Assembly: GCF_030656115.1 (NCBI RefSeq)
Contig: NZ_JAUSOO010000145.1
Coordinates: 1 to 38,183, forward strand
From: Hydrogenophaga sp.
Lineage (GTDB): Bacteria > Pseudomonadota > Gammaproteobacteria > Burkholderiales > Burkholderiaceae_C
Length of the DNA stretch: 38,183 nt
Direction of reading: 5' to 3'
Positions within the stretch are counted from its first letter, which is position 1. Each line of letters begins with the position of its first letter. This document shows, piece by piece, positions 24,094-33,074 of this stretch. The notes beneath the pieces were generated by a model, which had not been told where the DNA came from, did no database searches, and was given only the letters and a program-made list of their open reading frames with translations. The translations under genes were made by a program, and so were the position numbers.

Positions 24094-24993
24094 TCAGGGT
24101 TGGCGTTGATTTGATGCGGGCTCGGATGGTGTGGGGTTCATATCGTCTCGCACCCGCAAAAAACTGGCGAAGCGAGGCAGACCGCTGGCGTGCAGGCCTC
24201 GAAACCGGTAGGTCACCCATGCGCCCAGGGCGGGAGGTTCTTGGCGTTGTGCGTCGGTGAAGCCCGAACCCAGGCGAAACCGCCGACCATCGGCGGTTTG
24301 CACCAGCAGCGCGCCCATGAGGCCTGTGTACTTCCCCTGACCGGGCACGTAGCCTGTCACGCGCGCCTCGGCGTCTTCGTAGGTCTTGACTTTCAGCAGG
24401 TCGTCGCTGCGCACAGCACGGTACAGCGCGTCTCCGTGGTGCAGCATCAGACCTTCACCCCCGCTGTTCACCATGTTGTCCAGCCGTGCCATCAAATCGG
24501 CGTGGCTGTTGACCTTTTCTTGGGGAACCGCTTGTACCCAGGGTTGGGCCAACGTTTTCACCAACTGTTGATATGCCGGAATGCGCTGGGTGAACGGACC
24601 AGTGTGGGCGGGCAGGTCAAACACCATGAAGCGGATGGCACGCCAAGCATCATCGTCGGGAGTTTGCTGGCGCACGGTGGAGAGCGCTTGTTCAAATCGG
24701 CCCCGGCCAGCCCACAGCTCGCCGTCCATAGGTACCGAAGGCCAGCCCGCGGTGAACCAGTTGGGCGCTTGAATGGGTTGCCCTCCGCGCGTCAGCAAGC
24801 GCTGACCGTCCCAATAGCCGCGCAGGCCATCGTATTTTTCGCTCAGCCAGTAGGCTTCGAGCGGAATACCCGGCCGATACACCCCTGACAGCATGAGCGC
24901 AGGAGGTTGGACCGGGTTGGCCCATGTCGAAGCGGTGGGCCACGGCAGTGCAACAAAGAACCCAGCCAGTAACAGGCGCCGTCGTGCGTTCAT
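24094..24993 (-). CDS. Periplasmic ATP-dependent DNA ligase (LigE-type)
   Basis: The 299-residue product begins with a signal peptide (MNARRRLLLAGFFVALPWPTASTWA, cleavage near residue 25). The adenylation domain follows: motif I EKYDGLRG with the AMP-accepting K53, motif III-like FMVFDLP, motif IV GGEGLMLH and motif V LLKVKTY. A short OB domain closes the protein (GLMGALLVQTADGRRFRLGSGFTD, GAWVTYRFRGL). It lacks extra N-terminal DNA-binding domains, as is normal for Lig E proteins, which seal nicks in the periplasm and may serve DNA uptake. The gene lies 79 bp after fabI and ends convergently with the YdcH-like gene. Confidence 0.93.
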   Translation of the reverse strand: MNARRRLLLAGFFVALPWPTASTWANPVQPPALMLSGVYRPGIPLEAYWLSEKYDGLRGYWDGQRLLTRGGQPIQAPNWFTAGWPSVPMDGELWAGRGRFEQALSTVRQQTPDDDAWRAIRFMVFDLPAHTGPFTQRIPAYQQLVKTLAQPWVQAVPQEKVNSHADLMARLDNMVNSGGEGLMLHHGDALYRAVRSDDLLKVKTYEDAEARVTGYVPGQGKYTGLMGALLVQTADGRRFRLGSGFTDAQRQEPPALGAWVTYRFRGLHASGLPRFASFLRVRDDMNPTPSEPASNQRQP

Positions 24994-25072
24994 GGCTGGG
25001 AGCGTCCGCGAAGGATTTTGGGGACGCTTGCTGTAACCCTGTGATGGTTCATGGCTGCGTCCCTGCGGTGGT

Positions 25073-25870
25073 TCAGGTCACTGCGTCACTGTCGCGGCTT
25101 ACACCTGCGGTGTGGCTGAAGCCACCGTCCACATAGGTGATTTCCGCGGTCACGCCGCTGGCCAGGTCGGACATCAAGAAGGCGGCCACATTGCCCACGT
25201 CTTCAATGGTGACGTTACGGCGCAGTGGCGACGCGCTGGCCACCATGCCCAGCAGTTTGCCAAAGTCCTTGATGCCGCTGGCGGCCAGGGTTTTGATGGG
25301 GCCGGCGCTGATGCCGTTGACCCGCATGCCCTGGGGGCCGAGCGCTTCGGCCAAGTAACGCACTGAGGCTTCCAGGCTGGCTTTGGCCAAGCCCATGGTG
25401 TTGTAGTTGGGTACCGTGCGCAAGGCGCCCAGGTAGGTCAGGGTCAGCAGAGCCGACTTGTCGTTGAGCATGGGCAGCGCGGCCTTGGCCATGGCAGGGA
25501 AGCTGTAGGCGCTGATGTCGTGGGCGATGCGGAAGTTTTCTCGCGAAAGACCGTCCAGAAAATTGCCTGCAATGGCTTCGCGCGGCGCAAAACCGATGCT
25601 GTGCACAAAACCGTCAAACTTGGGCCATACCAGCGACAGGTCGGCAAACATCTTGTCGATCTGCTCGTCAGAGCCCACATCGCAGTCAAAGATCAGCTTG
25701 GAGTCGAAGTCGGCGGCGAAGTCGGTGATGCGGTCCTTGAAGCGCTCACCCACGTAGCTGAACGCCAGTTCAGCACCCTGTTGGTGGCAAGCCTTGGCAA
25801 TGCCATAGGCGATGGAGCGGTTCGATAGCACGCCCGTGATCAGCAATTTTTTGCCTGCGAGAAAACCCAT
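25073..25870 (-). CDS. fabI: Enoyl-[acyl-carrier-protein] reductase (NADH)
   Basis: This 265-residue short-chain-dehydrogenase-fold enzyme carries out the last reduction in each fatty-acid elongation round. [22 protein letters not shown] forms the NADH site, [12 protein letters not shown] follows, and the catalytic set is Y146, Y156 and K163 ([23 protein letters not shown]; the Y-x6-K spacing is typical of FabI). [17 protein letters not shown] is the substrate loop. The start ATG has GGAG upstream and sits only 38 bp from the divergent yejA start, a short space for two promoters. Confidence 0.97.
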   Translation of the reverse strand: MGFLAGKKLLITGVLSNRSIAYGIAKACHQQGAELAFSYVGERFKDRITDFAADFDSKLIFDCDVGSDEQIDKMFADLSLVWPKFDGFVHSIGFAPREAIAGNFLDGLSRENFRIAHDISAYSFPAMAKAALPMLNDKSALLTLTYLGALRTVPNYNTMGLAKASLEASVRYLAEALGPQGMRVNGISAGPIKTLAASGIKDFGKLLGMVASASPLRRNVTIEDVGNVAAFLMSDLASGVTAEITYVDGGFSHTAGVSRDSDAVT

Positions 25871-25908
25871 TGTTCAATCTCCAAAGAAAATTCCAGCAGA
25901 ATTGTCGC

Positions 25909-27756
25909 ATGCGCTTGACATCCCACACCCTCCGTTCCCGTGCCATCTTGGTGCTGGTTGCGGTATGGCTGGCGCTGCTGAGCCCAATGGTTTGGGCGGC
26001 CCACGGCTATGCGTTGTGGGGCGATCTGAAGTACCCGGCGGGCTTTACACACTTTGATTATGTGAACCCCGCCGCACCCAAAGGCGGTGAATTGCGGCTG
26101 GTGAGCAACCTGCGGGTGTCTACCTTTGACAAGTACAACCCTTTTACCCTTCGCGGCAGCGCGCCGGCCTACCTGTCCAACCTGATGTTCGACACCTTGC
26201 TGGTGGGTGCGCTGGACGAAACCGGGGCCGGTTACGGGCTGCTGGCCGAAGACGTGAACGCGGCGGCTGACGGCTTGTCGGTCACCTTTCGTTTGCGCAG
26301 CAGTGCGCGTTTTCACAACGGCGACCCGGTGTTGGCGGCTGATGTGAAGCACAGTTTTGACACCCTCATGGGGCCGCACACCTCGCCCGCGTTCAAAACC
26401 ATTTTGGAAGACGTTGCCGGGTTGGATGTGCTGGACGAGCGCACTGTGCGCTACCGCTTCAAAAAAACCAACCGCGAACTGCCCCTGACCGTAGGCGGTC
26501 TGCCCGTGTTCAGCCGGGCCTGGGGCAACGCCATCGACCCCAAAACCGGCCAGCGCAAAACCTTTGACCAGGTGGTGATGGACCCGCCCATTGGCAGTGG
26601 CCCTTACAAAATTGGGTCAGTCCGGTTTGGCAAAGACATTACCTATGTGCGCGACCCGGACTACTGGGCGCGTGACCTGCCGGTGCGCCGCGGCAGTGCC
26701 AATTTCGACCGTATTCTGGTCAAGATTTACAAGGACAACACCGCCAGGCTTGAAGCGCTGAAAGCGGGTGAATTTGATCTGATGCGCTTCTTTTCGGCCG
26801 GCGACTGGGCGCGCCGCGTCAATGGTAAGCGGTTTGATTCTGGTGAACTCGTCAAGGCCGAGTTCAAACACCGCCTGCCCACCGGTTTTCAGAGCTATGT
26901 GTTGAACACCCGCCGTGCGTCCTTGCAAGACCTGCGCGTGCGCGAGGCGCTGGGTCTGGCGATGGACTACGAGTGGATGAACCGCCAGATGTTCTACAAC
27001 GCCTACCAGCGCGTGCAGGGCCTGTTTGGCAACACCGACTGCTCTCCCACCGGCACACCCGGCCCCGAAGAGCTCACGCTCATGACCCCCTGGCACGAAC
27101 AGCTGCCACCGGCCGCGTTGGGTCCCATGCTGGTGCCGCCCCGCACCGATGGCGACAGCTCGCTGCGCGCCAACCTTCGGCGGGCGCAAGCCTTGCTGCG
27201 CGAGGCCGGCTGGACGGTGCAGGGTGGTCAGCTGCGCAATGCCCAGGGCGAAGCGATGGTGCTCGAATACCTGGACAGCAACGAAACTGGCGCGCGCGTG
27301 GTGACGCCGTGGGCGCGCAATCTGGAAAAACTCGGCATTGAACTCAGGTTCCGCCCGGTGGACTTTGCGCTGTACCAGCAGCGCTTGCGCACCTTTGATT
27401 TCGACATCATCTCCATTGCCTACGGCGGCACCCACAACCCTGGTGCAGAGTACGCCGACCTGTTTGGTAGCCAGGCCGCCCAGACCGAAGACTCGGGCAA
27501 CTTTGCCGGTGTGGCCAGCCCGGCCGTGGACGCCCTGATTGCCCGCATGTCGAATGCACCATCGAAACCCGATTTTTTGGCTGCCTGCCGGGCGCTGGAT
27601 CGCGTGATCAGCCACAGCCATTACCTGGTGCCGCAGTGGTCTGCCACCACGCACCGCATGGTGTATAACGGCTGGCGGCTGGCCCAGCCAGCAGAGATGC
27701 CGCCCTATGCGGCTGGTGAAACCTGGGCCATCGACACCTGGTGGAGCAAGCCGTGA
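25909..27756 (+). CDS. yejA: YejA, extracellular solute-binding protein of an oligopeptide-type ABC importer
   Basis: The product has 615 residues from ATG 25909, chosen because the next 30 residues form a signal peptide (RAILVLVAVWLALLSPMVWA, cleavage near A30). An upstream open frame from 25870 has no RBS. The mature part is a SBP_bac_5 protein: HGYALWGDLKYPAGFTHFDYVNPAAPKGGELRLVSN at the start, FTLRGSAPAYLSNLMFDTLL, VTFRLRSSARFHNGDPVLAADVKHSFDTL and a C-terminal SHYLVPQWSATTHRMVYN, as in YejA. In E. coli the Yej importer takes up peptides and microcin C. It is the first gene of yejABEF here, separated from yejB by 149 bp with a hairpin. Confidence 0.93.
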   Translation: MRLTSHTLRSRAILVLVAVWLALLSPMVWAAHGYALWGDLKYPAGFTHFDYVNPAAPKGGELRLVSNLRVSTFDKYNPFTLRGSAPAYLSNLMFDTLLVGALDETGAGYGLLAEDVNAAADGLSVTFRLRSSARFHNGDPVLAADVKHSFDTLMGPHTSPAFKTILEDVAGLDVLDERTVRYRFKKTNRELPLTVGGLPVFSRAWGNAIDPKTGQRKTFDQVVMDPPIGSGPYKIGSVRFGKDITYVRDPDYWARDLPVRRGSANFDRILVKIYKDNTARLEALKAGEFDLMRFFSAGDWARRVNGKRFDSGELVKAEFKHRLPTGFQSYVLNTRRASLQDLRVREALGLAMDYEWMNRQMFYNAYQRVQGLFGNTDCSPTGTPGPEELTLMTPWHEQLPPAALGPMLVPPRTDGDSSLRANLRRAQALLREAGWTVQGGQLRNAQGEAMVLEYLDSNETGARVVTPWARNLEKLGIELRFRPVDFALYQQRLRTFDFDIISIAYGGTHNPGAEYADLFGSQAAQTEDSGNFAGVASPAVDALIARMSNAPSKPDFLAACRALDRVISHSHYLVPQWSATTHRMVYNGWRLAQPAEMPPYAAGETWAIDTWWSKP

Positions 27757-27905
27757 CCACCCTCATGGCTTGCTCGCTGAGCGTAGTGGCTCAGCCCATC
27801 AGTGGGCAATGCCGGCGGCCCGGCCATACTGGCTCCCCGGCGTTGCTCGTGCAGGCATTTCGCTCCCCCCCCCGTTGTTTGTTGTTGATCGGTTAAAACG
27901 CCTCC
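27757..27905 (+). other. yejA-yejB intercistronic region with stem-loops
   Basis: GCTGAGC (27776-27782) pairs with GCTCAGC (27789-27795), and CCCA...TGGG follows at about 27795-27806. There is no T-run, so this is not a standard terminator. It may be a processing or stability element that raises binding-protein mRNA over permease mRNA, as in many ABC operons. Confidence 0.4.
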
Positions 27906-28931
27906 ATGTGGGTCTACATCCTCAAGCGCCTCTTGCTCATGATCCCGACCTTGTTCGGGGTCTTGTTGCTCACGTTCGTGGTGATCCAATTTGTGCCCGG
28001 TGGCCCGGTGGAACAGTACCTGGCCGAGGCGCGGACCGGGCAGGGCGGTTCGGCCGAAGGCGGTTCGGTGTACCGCGGCGCCCAAGGGGTTGACCCGCAG
28101 CGACTGGAGCAAATCAAGGCGCTGTACGGTTTTGACAAACCCGCCCATGAGCGTTTTTTCCAGATGGTCGGGCAGTTTGCTCGGTTTGACCTGGGCACCA
28201 GCTTCTTTCAGAACAAGGCGGTGTCGGAGCTGATCGTGGAGAAGCTGCCGGTGTCCATCAGCCTGGGCTTGTGGACCTTTTTCATCAGCTACCTCGTGGC
28301 CGTGCCGCTGGGCGTGGCCAAAGCGGTGCGCGCGGGTTCCCGGTTCGACCTGGTCACCACCCTGCTTGTCCTCATTGGTTACGCCATTCCCGGCTTTGTG
28401 CTCGGCGTGGCCTTGCTGGTGATTTTTGGCGGCCAGCTGCAGTGGTTTCCGCTGCGCGGGCTCACCTCGTCCAACTGGGAAGAACTCAGCTGGGTGGCTC
28501 GCATCGTGGACTATCTGTGGCACATCACCTTGCCCATCACCGCCATGGTGCTGGGCAGTTTTGCGGTCACCACCATGCTGACCAAAAACGCGTTTCTGGA
28601 AGAAATCCGCAAGCAGTATGTGATGACAGCGCGGGCCAAGGGCTTGAGCGAGCGCCAGGTGCTGTGGAAACACATTTTTCGCAACGCGCTCATCCCCATC
28701 GTCACCGGCTTTCCCAGTGCCTTCATCGGTGCTTTTTTTGCAGGTTCGCTGCTGATCGAAACCTTGTTTTCGCTCGATGGCCTGGGCCTGCTGAGCTTTG
28801 AAAGCGTGATACGGCGCGATTACCCGGTGGTGCTGGGCACGCTGTTTTTGTTCACGCTGATCGGGTTGGTGACCAAGCTGATCTCCGATCTCTGCTACGT
28901 CTGGGTCGACCCCCGCGTGAAGTTCGACTGA
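27906..28931 (+). CDS. yejB: YejB, ABC importer permease
   Basis: This 341-residue inner-membrane protein has an N-terminal TM segment (LLLMIPTLFGVLLLTFVVIQFVPGGPVEQ) and a BPD_transp_1 core with several membrane spans. The EAA loop is YVMTARAKGLSERQVLWKHIFRNALIP (about residues 238-264), which contacts the ATPase. GSLLIETLFSLDGLGLLSFESVIRRDYPVVLG is the usual C-terminal block. The stop overlaps the yejE start by one base (TGATG). Confidence 0.95.
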   Translation: MWVYILKRLLLMIPTLFGVLLLTFVVIQFVPGGPVEQYLAEARTGQGGSAEGGSVYRGAQGVDPQRLEQIKALYGFDKPAHERFFQMVGQFARFDLGTSFFQNKAVSELIVEKLPVSISLGLWTFFISYLVAVPLGVAKAVRAGSRFDLVTTLLVLIGYAIPGFVLGVALLVIFGGQLQWFPLRGLTSSNWEELSWVARIVDYLWHITLPITAMVLGSFAVTTMLTKNAFLEEIRKQYVMTARAKGLSERQVLWKHIFRNALIPIVTGFPSAFIGAFFAGSLLIETLFSLDGLGLLSFESVIRRDYPVVLGTLFLFTLIGLVTKLISDLCYVWVDPRVKFD

Positions 28932-29968
28932 TGGCCAACACCCTTTCCGCTTCGCCTTCCCGCCGGGCCTGGCAGCGCTTCAAGCGCAACCGCCTGGGCT
29001 ACTGGAGCCTGGTGATTTTCTGCGTGCTGGTGGTCGCCAGCCTGTTTGCCGAGCTGCTGTCCAACGACCGGCCGCTGGTGGTGCACTACGAGGGAAAAGT
29101 CTACTTTCCCATCGTGCAGGACTACCCGGAAACCACCTTCGGCGGTGACTTTGAAACCGCCACCGACTACCTGGACCCTTACATCCGTGAGCAAATCACC
29201 CGAGGCGACAACTGGGCCGTGTACGCGCCCAACCCTTACGGCCCCAAGACGCTCAATTACTTTGCCAAAGAGCCCAACCCCTCAGCGCCCACGCGCGACA
29301 ACTGGCTGGGCACCGACGACCGGGGCCGTGACCTGCTGGCGCAGCTGATCTATGGATTTCGCGTCAGCGTGCTGTTTGCGCTGGCGCTCACCGTCATCGG
29401 TGTGATGCTGGGCGTGGTCACCGGCGCCATTCAGGGCTTTTTTGGCGGCAAGACCGACCTGGCTTTTCAGCGGTTCATTGAAATCTGGGGCTCCATGCCC
29501 GAGCTGTACCTGCTCATCATTTTTTCTGCCGTCTTCGCGCCCAGCATCAGCTTGCTGCTGATTTTGCTCAGCCTGTTTGGCTGGATGGGTCTGAGCGATT
29601 ACGTGCGCGCCGAATTTTTGCGCAACCGCCAGCTCGACTACGTGCGCGCGGCCCGGGCCATGGGCCTGTCCAACTGGCAAATCATCTGGCGCCACGTCAT
29701 GCCCAACAGTCTCACGCCGGTGGTCACGTTTCTGCCGTTTCGCATGAGTGCGGCCATTCTGGCGCTCACTTCGCTGGACTTTCTGGGTTTGGGCGTTCCG
29801 CCGGGCACACCATCGCTGGGCGAGCTGTTGAGCCAGGGCAAAAACAACATCGACGCCTGGTGGATTTCCATGTCCACTTTTGCGGTGCTGGTGATCACGC
29901 TGTTGCTGCTCACCTTCATGGGCGACGCGTTGCGCGATGCGCTTGACCCCCGAAAGGCCGACAAATGA
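28931..29968 (+). CDS. yejE: YejE, ABC importer permease
   Basis: This 345-residue protein has an N-terminal TM (LGYWSLVIFCVLVVASLFAELLSNDRPLVV), a long periplasmic loop with ETTFGGDFETATDYLDPY and NWLGTDDRGRDLLAQLIYGFRVSVLFAL, then the permease core with EAA loop YVRAARAMGLSNWQIIWRHVMPNSLTPV. The large loop between the first and second TM is characteristic of YejE. It overlaps yejB by one base and yejF by four (ATGA), a tightly coupled operon. Confidence 0.95.
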   Translation: MANTLSASPSRRAWQRFKRNRLGYWSLVIFCVLVVASLFAELLSNDRPLVVHYEGKVYFPIVQDYPETTFGGDFETATDYLDPYIREQITRGDNWAVYAPNPYGPKTLNYFAKEPNPSAPTRDNWLGTDDRGRDLLAQLIYGFRVSVLFALALTVIGVMLGVVTGAIQGFFGGKTDLAFQRFIEIWGSMPELYLLIIFSAVFAPSISLLLILLSLFGWMGLSDYVRAEFLRNRQLDYVRAARAMGLSNWQIIWRHVMPNSLTPVVTFLPFRMSAAILALTSLDFLGLGVPPGTPSLGELLSQGKNNIDAWWISMSTFAVLVITLLLLTFMGDALRDALDPRKADK

Positions 29969-31593
29969 GCGTCCCCACAAACACGGCAGGCCGTGCACCG
30001 CTGTTGCAGGTCAGTGGCTTGAGCGTGTCCTTCGGCGGGCAAGCCGTGGTGCGCGACATCGACTTTTCCATTGCAGCGGGAGAAAAGCTGGCCCTGGTGG
30101 GTGAATCCGGGTCGGGGAAAACCGTGTCTGCGCTGTCGCTGCTGCGCCTGGTGCACAACGCGCAAGTCAGCGGTTCGGCCCTGCTGCAGGGGCGCGACTT
30201 GCTGCAAATGACGGAGCACCAGCTGCGCGGTGTGCGCGGTGACGAAGTGGCCATCATTTTCCAGGAGCCCATGACGGCGCTCAACCCGCTCTACACCGTG
30301 GGCGACCAGATTGCCGAGGTGCTGCAGCTCAAAAAAGGCTTCACCCCACGCCAGGCCCTCGCCGGTGCCGTGGAACTGCTCGCGTCCACCGGTATCCCCG
30401 AGCCGGCCCGCCGTGCCGGCGCTTACCCGCACCAGCTCAGCGGTGGCCAGCGTCAGCGCGCCATGATTGCCATGGCGCTGGCGAGCCAGCCCAAGCTGTT
30501 GCTGGCCGACGAGCCCACCACGGCGCTCGACGTCAGCCTGCGCGGCCAAATACTGGATCTGTTGGCCGACCTGCAGCGCCAGCACGGCATGGCCGTCTTG
30601 CTGATCACCCACGACCTGAACCTGGTGCGGCGCTTTGCCGACCGCGTGGCGGTGATGGAGCGCGGGCTGCTGGTGGAGCAGGGCGCTGTGGCCGATGTGT
30701 TTGCCGCGCCGCAACACCCCTACACCCAGATGCTGCTGGCCAGCACCCCCGAGCGCAATGTGGTGGAATCCATGGCCGATCTCGCTGCAGCGCCGGTGCT
30801 GCAGGCCCGGCAGATGCGGGTCAGCTATCCCGTACCGGTGCCGGGCATCAAAGGCTGGTTCAAAAAAAGCGCTTATGTGGCGGTGCAGGGTGCCGACCTG
30901 GACCTGGCGCCCGGTCAGACGCTGGGCGTGATTGGCGAGTCCGGCTCCGGCAAGTCCACCCTGGCGCTGGCGGCACTGGGGCTGTTGCCACACCAGGGCA
31001 GCCTGCTGGTGACGGGCACCGATTGGGCCGAGGCACAGCGAAAAGGAGAGAGCCGGGCGCTGCGCCAGCGCATACAGGTGGTGTTTCAAGACCCGTTTTC
31101 ATCACTCTCGCCGCGCATGACCATCGAGCAGATTGTGGGCGAGGGCTTGCTGGTGCACGAGCCACAGCTGCAGCAAGACGAGCGGCGCCAGCGCGTGGTG
31201 GCCGCCCTGGCAGAAGTGGGCCTGGTGCAAGACCCCAGCCAGGCCGGTGACTGGTTGCAACGCTATCCGCACGAATTTTCGGGGGGGCAACGGCAGCGCC
31301 TGGCCATTGCCCGCGCGCTCATCGTGGGCCCACACGTGTTGGTGCTCGACGAGCCCACCAGCGCGCTCGACGTGACGGTGCAAAAACAGGTGCTCGCCCT
31401 GCTGCAGCGGTTGCAGCGCGAGCGCAGGCTGAGCTATTTGCTGATCACGCACGACGTGGACGTGATTCGCGCCATGGCCCACGATGTGCTCGTCATGAAA
31501 GATGGGCAGGTGGTCGAGCATGGCACGGTGCAGCAGGTGCTTGAGCGGCCGGCCCATCCCTACACGCGCACGCTGGTTCAAGCCGCCGCTTGA
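29965..31593 (+). CDS. yejF: YejF, ABC importer ATPase with two nucleotide-binding domains
   Basis: This 542-residue protein contains two complete ATPase domains in tandem. The first has Walker A GESGSGKT (46-53), signature LSGGQRQR and Walker B LLLADEPT. The second has Walker A GESGSGKST (about 324-332), signature FSGGQRQR and LVLDEPT. Both end in the peptide-importer C-terminal pattern (AAPQHPYTQMLL, ERPAHPYTRTLV). It powers uptake through YejB and YejE. The start overlaps yejE by ATGA. No clear terminator follows the stop. Confidence 0.96.
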   Translation: MSVPTNTAGRAPLLQVSGLSVSFGGQAVVRDIDFSIAAGEKLALVGESGSGKTVSALSLLRLVHNAQVSGSALLQGRDLLQMTEHQLRGVRGDEVAIIFQEPMTALNPLYTVGDQIAEVLQLKKGFTPRQALAGAVELLASTGIPEPARRAGAYPHQLSGGQRQRAMIAMALASQPKLLLADEPTTALDVSLRGQILDLLADLQRQHGMAVLLITHDLNLVRRFADRVAVMERGLLVEQGAVADVFAAPQHPYTQMLLASTPERNVVESMADLAAAPVLQARQMRVSYPVPVPGIKGWFKKSAYVAVQGADLDLAPGQTLGVIGESGSGKSTLALAALGLLPHQGSLLVTGTDWAEAQRKGESRALRQRIQVVFQDPFSSLSPRMTIEQIVGEGLLVHEPQLQQDERRQRVVAALAEVGLVQDPSQAGDWLQRYPHEFSGGQRQRLAIARALIVGPHVLVLDEPTSALDVTVQKQVLALLQRLQRERRLSYLLITHDVDVIRAMAHDVLVMKDGQVVEHGTVQQVLERPAHPYTRTLVQAAA

Positions 31594-31783
31594 ACGACCG
31601 GGTGACCGCGTTTGCCCCTCGCCCGGGCCTCTGCACACCATTGCTGAACGACCCCTGCGCCGCTTCACCTGAACAGGGTTGTTCCGGTGTCGAGGTCATA
31701 CTTGACTTTTATCAACTCCCAGCCTGCGCCAACCCACTATAAAGGCGGGTTCCGCCTGGCCAATGTGCCCCATGGAAATTCGA

Positions 31784-32584
31784 ATGAACGACCACCCATC
31801 TTCTGCGCCCAACATGCCCGCCCCTGTTTCCCTGGGCTCACCCCTGCGCTGGCTGGCGCTGGGCTGGGCCGACTTGCGCCGAAACCCGGCGCCGGGGCTT
31901 TGGCACGGCTTGCTGCTGGCCGTCGGTGGCTGGGTACTTTTGTGGGGTGCACGCGACCAGTTCTGGCTGCTGGCTGGCGCTTTTTCGGGGTTTTTGATCG
32001 TCGCGCCCATCCTGGCCACCGGCCTGTACCACGTGAGCCGGGCCTGCAACAGCGGGCGCTGCGTGGGCATGCCTGAAGTGATTGCCCTGTGGCGCTCAGG
32101 CGATGGTCGTCTGGTGCGTTTCGGTTTGTTGCTCGGGCTGGCAGGTACCGGCTGGGTACTGACCTCGGCGGGTTTGATCACGGTCTGGTCGCCCGAGCCC
32201 ATCCACAAGCCCATCGATTTCCTACGCCATGTGGTGTTGGTGCGTGAAATCGGCCTGTTTGAGGTCTGGTTGTTGCTAGGGGCCTTGCTGGCGGCGCCGG
32301 TGTTTGCTTCCAGTGTTGTGGCCATACCCATGCTTGTAGACACCTCGGTTCCGATCAGCATGGCTGTGGCCGATAGCTGGCGTGCGGTGGCCAACCATCC
32401 CGCTCCCATGGCTTTCTGGGCTGTGCTGATCGGATTGCTCGTGGGTGTGGGTATGTTCACCGCTCTGCTGGGTCTGATTGTGGTGATTCCCCTCATTGCC
32501 CACGCCAGTTGGCATGCTTACTGCGACCTTACGCAGAGGCCTGTTTCGCTGTCCGTTGGTGGCGAACCAACAGGCGGAGGCTGA
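31784..32584 (+). CDS. DUF2189-type (BPSS1780-like) integral membrane protein
   Basis: This predicted membrane protein has 266 residues from ATG 31784 (GGAAA upstream; ATGs at 31763 and 31772 are also in frame). It has about six hydrophobic segments and the family block SPLRWLALGWADLRRNPAPGLWHGLLLAVGGWVLLW followed by GAFSGFLIVAPILATGLYHVSR. The function is unknown. The DUF2788 gene starts 3 bp after its stop. A small perfect hairpin (AGGCGG-GTT-CCGCCT, 31744-31758) lies just before the start codons. Confidence 0.82.
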   Translation: MNDHPSSAPNMPAPVSLGSPLRWLALGWADLRRNPAPGLWHGLLLAVGGWVLLWGARDQFWLLAGAFSGFLIVAPILATGLYHVSRACNSGRCVGMPEVIALWRSGDGRLVRFGLLLGLAGTGWVLTSAGLITVWSPEPIHKPIDFLRHVVLVREIGLFEVWLLLGALLAAPVFASSVVAIPMLVDTSVPISMAVADSWRAVANHPAPMAFWAVLIGLLVGVGMFTALLGLIVVIPLIAHASWHAYCDLTQRPVSLSVGGEPTGGG

Positions 32585-32587
32585 GCT

Positions 32588-32809
32588 ATGGAAACGACCC
32601 TGTTTGGCTACACCGAAGGGCAGATTGCCCAATTCGGCCTCACCTTTGGTGTGGGTGCCTTTATTTTGTACATGCTGTTCATCGTGTTAAATCTCGCGCT
32701 GGAATCCAAAGCCGGCAAGTTTGGCACCTTCATTCTGTTTCTGGTGCTTTCGTTTGGTATGTTGGGTTTTATGGCCAAGAACATCATTCAATGGGTCTTG
32801 GGAATCTGA
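32588..32809 (+). CDS. DUF2788-family small membrane protein
   Basis: This 73-residue protein has two transmembrane segments (LTFGVGAFILYMLFIVLNLAL and FGTFILFLVLSFGMLGFMA) joined by a short basic loop, ending NIIQWVLGI. It matches the DUF2788 pattern found in beta- and gamma-proteobacteria; the role is unknown. It starts 3 bp after the DUF2189 gene with GGCGGAGG upstream, so the two are co-translated. Confidence 0.88.
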   Translation: METTLFGYTEGQIAQFGLTFGVGAFILYMLFIVLNLALESKAGKFGTFILFLVLSFGMLGFMAKNIIQWVLGI

Positions 32810-32945
32810 TCTGTCTCCAGGGTTATTCGCTCAGCGAACCATCTGCTTCAGGCCGCGCTGTACCGGAAATGCAGCGGTTTCGTCGGTGCTGCTGCTGTGT
32901 CGTGAAGGACGCAGAGGATGCTCTTCGGTTGAGCGCCTGCGAATC

Positions 32946-32975
32946 TTGCAGGTCACCTCTTAACCGGGTTATAAT
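32946..32975 (+). promoter_or_regulatory. Sigma70-type promoter of rimP-nusA-infB
   Basis: TTGCAG (32946-32951), an 18-bp spacer and a consensus TATAAT (32970-32975) lie 100 bp before rimP. Transcription should start near 32982, which places an intrinsic terminator almost immediately inside the leader. Confidence 0.72.
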
Positions 32976-32990
32976 GCGAGCTTCACGACC

Positions 32991-33023
32991 AAATGGGCGG
33001 GTTACTACCGGCCCATTTTTTTT
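32991..33023 (+). terminator. Early intrinsic terminator in the rimP leader (candidate attenuator)
   Basis: AAATGGGC (32991-32998) pairs with GCCCATTT (33011-33018), with extra G-C pairs inside, and merges into a nine-T run ending at 33023. It lies between the promoter and rimP, so operon expression requires read-through. RimP-nusA-infB operons are known in E. coli to be controlled by NusA and leader termination, so attenuation is inferred. Confidence 0.68.
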
Positions 33024-33074
33024 GGCCGAACGCTTTTACACCCACACAAACCCTTAGGGCAGACACCGCACACG

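Noticed and set aside
29638..31089. 483-codon minus-strand open frame
   Set aside because: Antisense to yejE/yejF with intact Walker motifs on the plus strand.
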